A stretch of 42,094 bases of DNA from an uncultured Burkholderiales bacterium (GCA_937927685.1 CALBSC010000021.1:1-42094); one strand, 5' to 3'. Numbered from the stretch's first letter, positions 26,593 to 34,931 are shown. Notes: generated by a model from the sequence alone, not told the origin. Program-made: numbers and translations.

Positions 26593-26611
26593 GCTGTATT
26601 CTCGCCGACTC
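26593..26611. promoter_or_regulatory. Very short divergent intergenic space between hemH and the HAD gene
   Basis: Only about 19 bp separate the preferred hemH and HAD start codons. On the + strand TATTCT at 26597-26602 is a plausible -10 whose transcript would begin at or next to the HAD ATG (26612), giving a leaderless message. The -35 elements would lie inside the opposite coding regions. The reading is tentative. Confidence 0.3.
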
Positions 26612-27307
26612 ATGATCCATCCTGCCACCATCCGGGCCATAACCCTGGACCTCGACGACACGCTGTGGCCCATCGCCCCGACCATGGTCCGGGCTGAGGC
26701 CGCGTTACAACAGTATTTGCGCGAGCACGCGCCGGTCACGGCGGTGCTCTGCTACCAGCAAGGTGGCCTGGCCCGTATCCGCCAGCAACTCCAGCTGGAG
26801 TGGCCCGACCGGCTGCACGATTTGAGTGCGCTACGGCAAGAAACCATCCGCCGTGCCCTGGTGGAGTCCGGGGAGAACGCCGACCTGGCGGTGCCAGCGT
26901 TCGAACTGTTCTTCGAGGCGCGGCAGCAAGTGGATCTGTATGAGGACGCCCTGGAGGCCCTGTCGTTCCTGGCCGCCCGCTATCCCGTGGTGGCCTTGTC
27001 CAATGGCAATGCCGATGTGCATCGCGTGGGCCTGGGCCAGCACTTTCATGCCGCCGTGAGTGCCCAGGCATTCGGGGTGTCCAAGCCTGATCCCCGCATT
27101 TTTCACGAGGCCGCTTCTCTGGCGGGCGTCACCGCGCCTGAGGTGCTGCATATCGGGGACGACGCCCACCTGGATGTCCTGGGCGCTCGCGCGGCCGGGA
27201 TGCAGTGCGCCTGGCTCAACCGCCATGCGCAGGCGTGGCCGGAAGGGTCAGCGCCGCCCCTCACCTTCACGAGTCTGCGCGATCTGGTCAATCACCTCGC
27301 GGCCTGA
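26612..27307 (+). CDS. HAD-superfamily hydrolase (YjjG/subfamily IA type)
   Basis: This predicted phosphatase has 231 aa. HAD motif I is TLDLDDTLWP (nucleophile D13, acid D15), motif II is in ALSNGNADV, the motif III lysine is in SKPDPRIF, and motif IV is HIGDDAHLDVLGA. A helical cap domain lies between motifs I and II, which fits subfamily IA phosphatases acting on small phosphorylated metabolites. ATG 26612 is chosen because homology starts immediately after it; an ATG at 26591 would add seven residues. It overlaps the convergent hpnE gene by 60 bp. The substrate is unknown. Confidence 0.9.
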   Translation: MIHPATIRAITLDLDDTLWPIAPTMVRAEAALQQYLREHAPVTAVLCYQQGGLARIRQQLQLEWPDRLHDLSALRQETIRRALVESGENADLAVPAFELFFEARQQVDLYEDALEALSFLAARYPVVALSNGNADVHRVGLGQHFHAAVSAQAFGVSKPDPRIFHEAASLAGVTAPEVLHIGDDAHLDVLGARAAGMQCAWLNRHAQAWPEGSAPPLTFTSLRDLVNHLAA

Positions 27308-28621
27308 ACGCACAGCGCCTTCCAGGGTGGCCGGGTAGGGGCCTGCCACGTAATCGCCACAGGCCCACCAGCCGGGACCAATGGCCACGGGCGGCCGTTG
27401 CAAACCTGGGGTGCACACAAAGGTGGCGCGTTTTTCCACCACGGTTTGCACGACACGCAGGGCACAGTCTTGCGCTGTGCGCGGGGGCTTGTGCGCTGAA
27501 TCGCTGGGCAGGCGGGCAAGTCGGGGTTCTTCTGCTTGTTCAAGCCGTTGTCCTTGCAGTGGCACTCGCCGGTGCGATTGAAGATGCGCTTGCAGTTGAC
27601 CTTGAAGTTGGACCAGCACCTGCTGCTCCAATGCTTCGCGCGTGCCCGAACTGTCACTCACCACGCCAGCAAGCAAGCCCCATTGCGAGCGGCCCAGCAG
27701 CTGACCGCGGTCAAACACAAACTGCGCCGGGCGTTGGGCGTCGCTGGGCAGCGCCATCATGGGTTGGGGCAGTCCGCTGAAATCAGGGTCCGGGTGCTGG
27801 ACATAGACGGTGGTGATGGCGGCATGTTGCAAGGCGTTGGCCTGCGCCGACCAGGATGGGTGATGGTCGGCGGTCAAGCGTGCCGCCTCCCAGGCCGGAC
27901 AGGCCAGCACGAGGGCATCGGCCTGGGCCGAGGAGGGCTGCCAGCGACTCCCCAGCCGGATATCCACGCCGTGTTGCGCCAGCCAGGTCGCCGCCGCATC
28001 GGGCAGCAAAGCGCCCAGGTCCGCCGTGGGCAGCAGCAAGTCGCTTCCGCCACGCACTGACCACAGCGCGTCGTGCAGCACGCGCAAGAAGACAGCGCCA
28101 CTGGCCGCCTGCGAGGAGGTGTTGAGCGCGGACACACACAAGGGCTCGATGAGTTGCTGCTTCACGCGATCCGTCACGGGCGTGCAGAGGTCGGCCACCG
28201 TGACGTGGTCCGGACAACGGAAGTTCTGGCGCTGCCACTGCACAGCCGCCCGCACCAGCGACCAGCGGTCCAGCCAATTCCATCCCCGCGCCCGCCACAC
28301 GCCAACCAGCAGGTTCCAGGGGGGCGGTAAATCGGGCAGGACCAGTCCGCTGCCGTCGGGGCGCAACAGCGTCAAGGGTTGTCGGTGCAGCACGGCGTCT
28401 GGTCTCACGCCCAGGGTCCGCATCAGTGCCAGGGTCTCGGTGTAGGCCCCGATCAGGATGTGCTGTCCGTTGTCCAGTTGCAGGGCCGCCTGCTCGAGGG
28501 GGCGGGCGCGTCCACCGAGTTGGCGGGATGCCTCCCACAGGGTCGCGGTCCAGCCGCGTTGCACGGCATGCACGGCCGCCGAGAGTCCGGCCCAGCCCCC
28601 GCCGACAATGGTCAGGTGCAT
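27248..28621 (-). CDS. hpnE: Hydroxysqualene dehydroxylase
   Basis: This FAD-dependent amine-oxidase-like enzyme of 457 aa reduces hydroxysqualene to squalene, the last of three steps from farnesyl diphosphate. The N-terminal dinucleotide-binding loop is IVGGGWAGLSAA with the downstream acidic residue in LWEASRQLGGRA. DNGQHILIGAY is a strong HpnE marker, and the C-terminal FAD contact is WWACGDYVAGPYPATLEGA. An extra Gln-rich, charged stretch of about 35 residues (about 345-380) precedes EKRATFVCTPG and looks like an insertion relative to typical family members. It starts 4 bp after the hpnD stop, so the two form an operon. Its 3' end overlaps the HAD gene by 60 bp. Confidence 0.92.
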   Translation of the reverse strand: MHLTIVGGGWAGLSAAVHAVQRGWTATLWEASRQLGGRARPLEQAALQLDNGQHILIGAYTETLALMRTLGVRPDAVLHRQPLTLLRPDGSGLVLPDLPPPWNLLVGVWRARGWNWLDRWSLVRAAVQWQRQNFRCPDHVTVADLCTPVTDRVKQQLIEPLCVSALNTSSQAASGAVFLRVLHDALWSVRGGSDLLLPTADLGALLPDAAATWLAQHGVDIRLGSRWQPSSAQADALVLACPAWEAARLTADHHPSWSAQANALQHAAITTVYVQHPDPDFSGLPQPMMALPSDAQRPAQFVFDRGQLLGRSQWGLLAGVVSDSSGTREALEQQVLVQLQGQLQAHLQSHRRVPLQGQRLEQAEEPRLARLPSDSAHKPPRTAQDCALRVVQTVVEKRATFVCTPGLQRPPVAIGPGWWACGDYVAGPYPATLEGAVRSGREVIDQIAQTREGEGRR

Positions 28622-28625
28622 GGCT

Positions 28626-29465
28626 TCACAGCCGCCCGAGCGCTTGCACCTTCCACGCCAGCCACAATTTGCGCAGCGGGGTGAGTGACACGCGTTCCTT
28701 CAACACCGGAAAGTGTGCCGCACGGATTTCATGCAGCAAGGTGCGGTAAATGCTGGCCATCATCAGTCCGGGCTTTTGCGCGCGGCGGTCTGCCCCCGGC
28801 AATTGCTGCAAGGCTTCGTCGTACAGCGCCACCGCACGCTCGCACTGGAAGGCCATCAGGGCCTGGAACCGGGGCGAATCCACACGTTGCAGAATTTCAT
28901 GGGCTTTCACGTCAAAGCGCTGCAGTTCATCCACCGGCAGATAAATGCGTCCGCGCAAGGCGTCCTCGCCCACGTCGCGAATGATGTTGGTCAGCTGAAA
29001 GGCCAGGCCCAGGGTGTGTGCGTAGTGGGTGGTCTCGGTGAGCGTCTGGCCAAATATGCGGGCCGACACTTCACCCACGATGCCTGCGACCAGATGGCAA
29101 TAGCCACGTAGCCCGGCAAAATCGAGGTAACGCGTTTGTCGCAAGTCCATCTCACAGCCCTCGATGATGGCGTGCAGATGGCGCGCCTCGATGCCAAATT
29201 CGGACGTCAGGGGCATGAGGGCCTGCATGACCGGGTGCTGCGGGTTACCCTGGTAGGCCTGATCCACTTCCCGATGCCACCAGGCCAGTTTGGTCGCGGC
29301 CACACCGGGGTCGTTCACTTCATCGACCACATCATCCACTTCACGGCAAAACACATAAAACGCCGTGATGGCCGCGCGCCGATGGGGTGGCAAAAACAAA
29401 AAGGCGTAATAAAAACTGCTGCCTGAGGCAACAGCTTTTTGCTGGACGTAGTCTTGCGGCGTCAT
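28626..29465 (-). CDS. hpnD: Presqualene diphosphate synthase
   Basis: This 279-aa trans-isoprenyl diphosphate synthase (squalene/phytoene synthase family) condenses two farnesyl diphosphates to presqualene diphosphate. Both aspartate-rich Mg2+ motifs are intact: D44-x3-D48 in REVDDVVDEV and D164-x3-D168 in NIIRDVGED. The sequence also shows SFYYAFLFLPPHRRAAITA and GRIYLPVDEL. It is cotranscribed with hpnE downstream and divergent from hpnC, with 61 bp between starts. The three genes together complete the bacterial squalene route that feeds hopanoids; no squalene-hopene cyclase is in the window. No clear ribosome-binding site precedes the ATG. Confidence 0.94.
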   Translation of the reverse strand: MTPQDYVQQKAVASGSSFYYAFLFLPPHRRAAITAFYVFCREVDDVVDEVNDPGVAATKLAWWHREVDQAYQGNPQHPVMQALMPLTSEFGIEARHLHAIIEGCEMDLRQTRYLDFAGLRGYCHLVAGIVGEVSARIFGQTLTETTHYAHTLGLAFQLTNIIRDVGEDALRGRIYLPVDELQRFDVKAHEILQRVDSPRFQALMAFQCERAVALYDEALQQLPGADRRAQKPGLMMASIYRTLLHEIRAAHFPVLKERVSLTPLRKLWLAWKVQALGRL

Positions 29466-29526
29466 GGCGGCATTGTGACATCCCCGTCGGGTTCAGCAGG
29501 GGGCGACAAGGCGCTAGGATCAGCGG

Positions 29527-30282
29527 GTGGACCATTACGAAAATTTCCCGGTTGCTTCCTGGTTGTGCCCGCCGGCGTTGCGAGCGCCCATCCTGGCCCT
29601 GTATGGGTTTGCGCGTACCGCCGATGACATCGCCGACGAGGGCAACGCGACGGCCGCAGAACGGCTCGAGGCGTTGCGGCTGTTCCGGCAGGACTTGGAC
29701 GCCTGTTGGCGCAACCCTCAACACAGCAGCCCGCAGTGGCCAGCTGTGTTTACCGCACTGGCCCGTGAGCACCAGACCTGGGCGTTTCCTCGGGCTTTGC
29801 TGGAAGACCTGCTCGACGCCTTTGAGCAGGATGTCATCTACACGCGGGACCAGCGTGGGTATCTCGATCGCACCGAGTTGCTCGACTACTGCCGCCGTTC
29901 GGCCAACCCGATTGGCCGGCTGATCCTGCACCTGTCGCGGGTGCAGGACGCCGAGTCACTCGCCATGAGTGATGCCATTTGCTCGGCCTTGCAACTGATC
30001 AACTTCTGGCAGGACCTGAGCGTGGATGTGCCACGTGGGCGCCTGTATCTGCCAGCGGGCTCGACCCTGCCGCAGGAACTGGCCTATGCCAGACAACTGA
30101 TGCAGCAAGGGGCGCCTCTGGCACGCCGGCTCCCCGGTCGCCTGGGGTGGGAACTCAGACTCGTGGTGCAAGGGGGCTTGCGCATCCTGGATAAATCCGA
30201 GCGCCAGGATACGCGGCACGTCCGACCGGTGATTCAGACCTGGGATACCCCGCGCATGGTGTGGCGGGCGCTCAGGATGTGA
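29527..30282 (+). CDS. hpnC: Hydroxysqualene synthase
   Basis: This 251-aa paralogue of HpnD converts presqualene diphosphate to hydroxysqualene. The HpnC hallmark HYENFPVASWLCPP opens the protein, followed by the two aspartate-rich motifs: D33-x3-D37 in RTADDIADEG and D163-x3-D167 in FWQDLSVD. It starts with GTG at 29527, with AGGAT about 6 bp upstream as a modest ribosome-binding site, and no earlier in-frame start fits the family. It is transcribed divergently from hpnDE, whereas many genomes keep hpnCDE on one strand. At 251 aa it is slightly short for the family but looks complete. Confidence 0.92.
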   Translation: MDHYENFPVASWLCPPALRAPILALYGFARTADDIADEGNATAAERLEALRLFRQDLDACWRNPQHSSPQWPAVFTALAREHQTWAFPRALLEDLLDAFEQDVIYTRDQRGYLDRTELLDYCRRSANPIGRLILHLSRVQDAESLAMSDAICSALQLINFWQDLSVDVPRGRLYLPAGSTLPQELAYARQLMQQGAPLARRLPGRLGWELRLVVQGGLRILDKSERQDTRHVRPVIQTWDTPRMVWRALRM

Positions 30283-30292
30283 CACACCATTC

Positions 30293-30301
30293 TGCTATAT
30301 T
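30293..30301 (+). promoter_or_regulatory. Extended -10 promoter of the RND efflux operon
   Basis: TGC followed by TATATT is an extended -10 element about 100 bp before the adaptor gene. No good -35 is spaced with it, as expected for extended -10 promoters. Transcription would start at about 30307-30309, inside the inverted repeat described next. Confidence 0.5.
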
Positions 30302-30320
30302 AATGACCATCCGGTCATTA
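30301..30320. promoter_or_regulatory. Perfect palindromic operator, TetR-type candidate
   Basis: TAATGACC and GGTCATTA are exact inverted 8-bp arms around a 4-bp spacer. It abuts the extended -10 and spans the expected transcription start, the standard position for a repressor of a drug-efflux operon. Size and symmetry suit a TetR-family dimer. No regulator gene lies next to it in the window, so the protein partner is unknown. Confidence 0.6.
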
Positions 30321-30398
30321 TTTGTGTGACGCGCCTCCCGCATGGCGCGGCAGTCATCAACCTTGCGTCACCAACCGGAGCCTCTGCCTGGTGGACTC

Positions 30399-31511
30399 AT
30401 GATGCGTTTCGATTTTTCCTCCCGCCCGCGGTCGTGGGCCGGTCTGCTGTTGACGGGAACCGTGCTGTTGCTCAGCGCCTGTTCTCGGCCGGCGCCGGTG
30501 GCCGAACCTGTGCGAGCCGTCAAGGTGCTGACCGCGGGAGCCGACACCCTGGACCCGAGCGCCACGTTCGCGGCCGAGATACGGGCGCGCATCGAGTCGC
30601 GCCTGGGTTTTCGGGTGGCAGGCAAGATCGTGAGCCGCCGTGTCGAGGTGGGGCAACGGGTGCAAGCGGGCCAGGTGCTGGCCGAGATCGATGCCCAGGA
30701 TTACCGCCTGTCACAGGAAGCGGCCAAGGCGCAGTGGCAATCGGCCCAGACCCAGCTGGAATTGGCCACCGCGGATTTCCGCCGCTACAAGGCCCTGCGC
30801 GATCAATCTTTCATCAGCGATGCCGAGCTCGAACGGCGTGAGACCACCCTGAAAGCCGCGCAAGCCCTGGCTGACCAGGCGCGCGCGCAATGGAATGTGC
30901 AGGGACATCAGACGGAATACACCCGCTTGCTGGCCGATCAGGCCGGCGTGGTCACGGCGATCGAGGCCGAGGTGGGGCAGGTGGTGGCCGCAGGCACGCC
31001 CGTGATTCGTCTGGCGCAGGACGGTCCGCGGGATGTTGTGTTTGCCTTGCCCGAAGACCAGCTGTCACGTGTCAAAACAGGACAGGTGTTGCAGGCCAAG
31101 GCCTGGGGAGAGGGGCCCGATTGGCCCGCTCAAGTGCGGGAAGTGGCGGCCAGCGCCGACCCGATGACCCGCACCTACACCGTCAAGCTCGCCCTGCCAT
31201 CCTCGGCGCAGCCCGCCTTGGGGTCCACCGCCACCGTGCGGTTGGCCCGTTCGGCCGCAGCGGTGCAAGCCATTCGCTTGCCCACCAGCGCCCTGCGTCA
31301 GGAAGGGACGGGCTCGTCGGTGTGGGTCCTCGACCCCAACGCCATGACCGTGAGTCTCCAGCCCGTTCAGCTTGGCCCGGTGGTGGGCAGCGATGTGGTG
31401 ATTGCCGCCGGCTTGCAGACCGGACAACAGGTGGTGGTGACGGGGGTGCATGTGTTGACGCCGGGGCAGAAGGTCACGGTCTTCAAGCCCGTCGTCGACG
31501 CCACCCGCTGA
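30399..31511 (+). CDS. RND efflux periplasmic adaptor lipoprotein
   Basis: This membrane fusion protein of 370 aa links the RND pump to an outer-membrane channel. It has a lipoprotein signal with lipobox LSAC (C28) after a hydrophobic helix. A lipoyl-domain half follows (ESRLGFRVAGKIVSRRVEVG), then a short alpha-hairpin, the second lipoyl half and a beta-barrel (ASADPMTRTYTVKLAL). ATG 30399, or the adjacent ATG 30402, fits the signal peptide; the frame is open further upstream but without family sequence. The pump gene begins 13 bp after the stop. Expression is probably controlled by the operator at 30301-30320. Confidence 0.92.
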   Translation: MMRFDFSSRPRSWAGLLLTGTVLLLSACSRPAPVAEPVRAVKVLTAGADTLDPSATFAAEIRARIESRLGFRVAGKIVSRRVEVGQRVQAGQVLAEIDAQDYRLSQEAAKAQWQSAQTQLELATADFRRYKALRDQSFISDAELERRETTLKAAQALADQARAQWNVQGHQTEYTRLLADQAGVVTAIEAEVGQVVAAGTPVIRLAQDGPRDVVFALPEDQLSRVKTGQVLQAKAWGEGPDWPAQVREVAASADPMTRTYTVKLALPSSAQPALGSTATVRLARSAAAVQAIRLPTSALRQEGTGSSVWVLDPNAMTVSLQPVQLGPVVGSDVVIAAGLQTGQQVVVTGVHVLTPGQKVTVFKPVVDATR

Positions 31512-31524
31512 GCCAGGAGCCGAG

Positions 31525-34500
31525 ATGACCACGAACGCCAAGGGCTTCAACCTCTCGCTGTGGGCGTTGAAGCACCCCGCACTCACCCGCTACCTGTTGG
31601 TGGTGTTGCTGGTGCTGGGTTTCAATGCCTACTTTCAACTCGGGCAGGACGAAGACCCGCCATTCACCTTCCGCGCCATGGTCGTGCGAACCTATTGGCC
31701 AGGCGCGACCGCGCAACAAGTGGCCGAGCAAGTCACCGACAAGCTGGAGCGCACCCTGCAGGAAGTGCCTTACGCTGACAAGATCCGCAGCTATTCCAAA
31801 CCGGGTGAATCGCAAATCATTTTCCAGGTGAAAGACACTTCCCGTGCCTGGGAAGTGCCCGATGTCTGGTACGCCGTCCGCAAAAAGATCGGTGACATGC
31901 GGTCTACCTTGCCCGCAGGTGTGCAAGGCCCATTTTTCAACGATGAATTTGGCGACGTGTTTGGCGTGATGTACGCCTTGCGCGCCGACGGGTTCAACGC
32001 GGCCGAGACCAAGGCGTTTGCCGATTCGGTGCGTCAGCAGTTGCTGCGTGTGCGTGATGTGGCCAAGGTCGAACTCTTTGGTGTGCAAGACGAGAAAATT
32101 TTTGTCGAGGTGTCACACCGCCGCCTGTCACAACTCGGGCTTGATTTGAACGGCGTGTTGTCGCAACTGAGCCAGCAAAACGCGGTGGAGGGCGCCGGCA
32201 CGCTCAACACCGAGCTGGAGGTGGTGCAGATTCGCATTGCCGGGCAGTTCCGTGCGGTCGACGATGTGCGTCTGATGCCCATCCGTGCGGCCTCGGGGCA
32301 GCAACTGCGCCTGGGGGACATCGCCACGATCCGTCGTGGCACCATCGATCCTCCCAGTGTGCAGGTGCATCACCAGGGAGAACCGGTGATCGTGCTGGGG
32401 GTGTCCATGGCCAAGGGGGGCGACATCATCGCCCTGGGGCATGCGCTGTCGGATGCATCTGCGCGCATCGAGACCACGCTGTCAGCGGGCGTGAAGCTCG
32501 AGCAAATCCAGGACCAGCCGAGAGCGGTCGCACGATCGGTGAATGAATTCGTGCGCGTGTTGATCGAGGCCGTGGTGATCGTGCTGGCCGTGAGCGTTCT
32601 GTCGCTGGGCCTGCACAAGGGTGGGCGCTTGGGCTTTCACATCGACCTGCGACCTGGACTGGTGGTGGGCATCACCATCCCCCTGGTGCTGGGCATGACA
32701 TTTTTGTTCATGCAGTTCTTCGGGATCGGACTGCACAAGATATCGTTGGGCTCACTCATCATCGCCCTGGGCTTGCTGGTGGATGACGCCATCATTGCTG
32801 TGGAAATGATGGTTCGCAAGATGGAAGAGGGCTACGACAAGATGCGCGCGGCCACCTTTGCCTACGAAATCACGGCCATGCCCATGCTGACCGGCACGCT
32901 CATCACCGCGGCGGGATTCCTGCCGATCGGCACGGCACGCTCCATGACGGGTGAGTACACCTTTGCCATCTTTGCCGTCACCGTGATGGCCTTGTTGTTG
33001 AGTTGGTGGGTGTCGGTGTACTTTGTGCCCTACCTGGGCACGCGCTTGCTCACAGTCAAACCGCATGGCGTCGAGGGTGGCGCGGTCGATGAACTGTTCG
33101 ATGGCCCCTTCTACCGGCGATTCCGTCTCGCGGTGAACTGGTGTGTGCACCACCGCTGGATCACCATCGGTCTGACGATTGCCACGCTGGTGCTGGGTGT
33201 GCTGGGCATGGGCAAGGTGCAGCAGCAATTCTTCCCCGACTCGAGCCGCCCGGAAATCCTGATTGAAATGTGGACGCCCGAAGGCACCGCCTTTGCGGCC
33301 AATGCCGAGGTGACACACCGGGTCGAGACGTCGATCATGAAGCAGCCCGGCGTGATGACGGTGAGCACCTGGATCGGGTCGGGTGTGCCGCGTTTTTACT
33401 TGCCGCTGGATCAGGTCTTCCCCCAAACCAACGTGTCGCAATTGATCGTGGTCCCGCAGGATTTGGCCACCCGGGAAACCTTGCGCCGTGAGTTACCCGC
33501 TTATCTGTCCCAGGCCTTCCCCGAGGTGCGGGCGCGGGTCAAGCTGTTGCCCAACGGGCCACCCGTGCCGTACCCGGTGCAGTTCCGTGTGTCGGGCCCC
33601 AACCCGCAGGTGTTGCGCGAGCGTGCCGACGAGGTCAGGCAGTTGATGCGCGACAACCCCAACACGCGTGGCGTGAACGACAACTGGAACGAATCAATCA
33701 AGACCCTGCGGCTCGACATCGACCAGGACAAGGCGCGTGCCCTGGGTGTCAGCAGCCAGTCGCTGGCGCAGGCCACCCGCACGTTCTGGAGTGGAACCAC
33801 CGTGGGCCAGTTCCGCGAGGGAGACCGGTTGATCGATATCGTGTTGCGCCAGCCCGCTAACGAGCGCCAGGCGCTGGCCGACCTGGCCGGTGTGAACGTG
33901 CCGACAGCCTCGGGCCGCAGCATTCCCCTGAGCCAGATCGCCAAGCCCGTGCTGTCCTGGGAGCCTGGCGTGATGTGGCGCGAGAACCGCGACTACGCCA
34001 TCACCGTGCAGGCCGACATTGTGGACGGGTTGCAAGGTGCCACGGTCACGAACCAGATCTGGCCAGCGCTCAGCCAGTTACAGGCGAGCTGGCGTGAGCG
34101 TGGGTGGGTCAGCTACCGCATCGACATCGCCGGGGCGGTCGAGGAAAGCTCCAAGGGGTCGGCTTCCATCGCGGCGGGGGTGCCGCTCATGCTGTTCATC
34201 ACCTTCACGCTGCTGATGTTGCAGTTGCAAAGTTTCAGCCGGGCCATGCTGGTGTTCCTCACGGGCCCCATGGGCATTGCCGGGGTGGCGGGTGCCTTGC
34301 TGGTGCTGGACCGCCCGTTCGGCTTTGTGGCGCTCCTGGGCGTGATTGCCCTGATGGGCATGATCCAGCGCAACTCGGTGATCCTGATTGACCAGATCGA
34401 GCAGGACCGTGCTCAGGGCGTGCCCGCCTGGGACGCCATCGTCGAGTCTGCCGTGCGGCGCCTTCGCCCCATCGTGCTGACGGCGGCGGCGGCGGTGCTG

Positions 34501-34659
34501 GCCATGATTCCGCTGTCGCGCAGCGTGTTCTGGGGGCCGATGGCGGTGGCCATCATGGGCGGGTTGATCCTGGCCACGGTGCTGACCCTGCTGGCCCTGC
34601 CGGCCATGTATGCGGCCTGGTTCCGGGTTCGTCGGGAGCCCGCTGCGCAGGGGGCATGA
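31525..34659 (+). CDS. RND-family efflux pump permease (AcrB/HAE1-like)
   Basis: This inner-membrane proton-driven exporter of 1044 aa has the full family length, with twelve predicted helices and two large periplasmic loops. The proton-relay pair in helix 4 is D420/D421 (LGLLVDDAIIAVEMM), and GMIQRNSVILIDQIEQ marks the second half. An AGGAG at 31515-31519 precedes the ATG. It is of HAE1/drug type rather than heavy-metal CzcA type judging by its overall motif pattern; substrates are unknown. No TolC gene follows, so the outer-membrane partner is presumably encoded elsewhere. The operon ends at the terminator at 34678-34701. Confidence 0.94.
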   Translation: MTTNAKGFNLSLWALKHPALTRYLLVVLLVLGFNAYFQLGQDEDPPFTFRAMVVRTYWPGATAQQVAEQVTDKLERTLQEVPYADKIRSYSKPGESQIIFQVKDTSRAWEVPDVWYAVRKKIGDMRSTLPAGVQGPFFNDEFGDVFGVMYALRADGFNAAETKAFADSVRQQLLRVRDVAKVELFGVQDEKIFVEVSHRRLSQLGLDLNGVLSQLSQQNAVEGAGTLNTELEVVQIRIAGQFRAVDDVRLMPIRAASGQQLRLGDIATIRRGTIDPPSVQVHHQGEPVIVLGVSMAKGGDIIALGHALSDASARIETTLSAGVKLEQIQDQPRAVARSVNEFVRVLIEAVVIVLAVSVLSLGLHKGGRLGFHIDLRPGLVVGITIPLVLGMTFLFMQFFGIGLHKISLGSLIIALGLLVDDAIIAVEMMVRKMEEGYDKMRAATFAYEITAMPMLTGTLITAAGFLPIGTARSMTGEYTFAIFAVTVMALLLSWWVSVYFVPYLGTRLLTVKPHGVEGGAVDELFDGPFYRRFRLAVNWCVHHRWITIGLTIATLVLGVLGMGKVQQQFFPDSSRPEILIEMWTPEGTAFAANAEVTHRVETSIMKQPGVMTVSTWIGSGVPRFYLPLDQVFPQTNVSQLIVVPQDLATRETLRRELPAYLSQAFPEVRARVKLLPNGPPVPYPVQFRVSGPNPQVLRERADEVRQLMRDNPNTRGVNDNWNESIKTLRLDIDQDKARALGVSSQSLAQATRTFWSGTTVGQFREGDRLIDIVLRQPANERQALADLAGVNVPTASGRSIPLSQIAKPVLSWEPGVMWRENRDYAITVQADIVDGLQGATVTNQIWPALSQLQASWRERGWVSYRIDIAGAVEESSKGSASIAAGVPLMLFITFTLLMLQLQSFSRAMLVFLTGPMGIAGVAGALLVLDRPFGFVALLGVIALMGMIQRNSVILIDQIEQDRAQGVPAWDAIVESAVRRLRPIVLTAAAAVLAMIPLSRSVFWGPMAVAIMGGLILATVLTLLALPAMYAAWFRVRREPAAQGA

Positions 34660-34677
34660 CCCACCGGGCTTCGCAGG

Positions 34678-34701
34678 AGGCCCTCCCTGCGGGGGCCTTT
34701 T
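34678..34701 (+). terminator. Rho-independent terminator after the RND pump
   Basis: An 8-bp GC-rich stem (AGGCCCTC with GGGGGCCT, one G-T pair) around a 5-nt loop is followed by TTTT. It lies 18 bp after the pump stop codon and closes the efflux operon. Confidence 0.75.
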
Positions 34702-34710
34702 CCGACAGGT

Positions 34711-34716
34711 TAAAAT
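34711..34716 (+). promoter_or_regulatory. Possible -10 box for the tRNA-Leu/tig transcript
   Basis: TAAAAT, within GGTTAAAATGCC, has the look of a betaproteobacterial -10 box. It lies just downstream of the efflux terminator and 66 bp before tRNA-Leu. No strong -35 is visible at the usual distance, so this is only a candidate. Confidence 0.35.
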
Positions 34717-34737
34717 GCCCCATTGACCGAACAAACA

Positions 34738-34776
34738 GTGGGTGGTCTGTCTGGCAGGCCACCCACACTTGTTTTT
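34738..34776 (+). terminator. Strong hairpin with T-run in the leader of tRNA-Leu
   Basis: GTGGGTGGTC and GGCCACCCAC pair as a 10-bp stem (one G-T pair) with a 9-nt loop, followed closely by a TTTTT run at 34772-34776. It looks like an intrinsic terminator but sits between the candidate promoter and the tRNA, 6 bp before the tRNA 5' end. It may be a second terminator for read-through from the efflux operon, an attenuator, or a processing signal. Confidence 0.55.
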
Positions 34777-34782
34777 GGAACC

Positions 34783-34869
34783 GCGCGGGTGGCGAAATTG
34801 GTAGACGCACCAGGTTTAGGTCCTGACGCCAGCAATGGTGTGGGGGTTCGAGTCCCCCCCCGCGCACCA
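34783..34869 (+). tRNA. tRNA-Leu (anticodon UAG)
   Basis: This is an 87-nt class II tRNA. The acceptor arms GCGCGGG and CCCGCGC pair perfectly and are followed by A and an encoded CCA. The D-arm is GGCGAAATTGGTAGACGC, the anticodon loop TTTAGGT gives anticodon TAG, a variable arm follows, and the T-loop is GGTTCGAGTCC. It reads CUA and other CUN leucine codons. It lies 62 bp upstream of tig, probably in the same transcript. Confidence 0.96.
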
Positions 34870-34931
34870 GCCACATTGCGGTTTTGGCCCCACCCGGCCG
34901 AAGCCAACTTACCAGGATTCAGGAGAAACCC

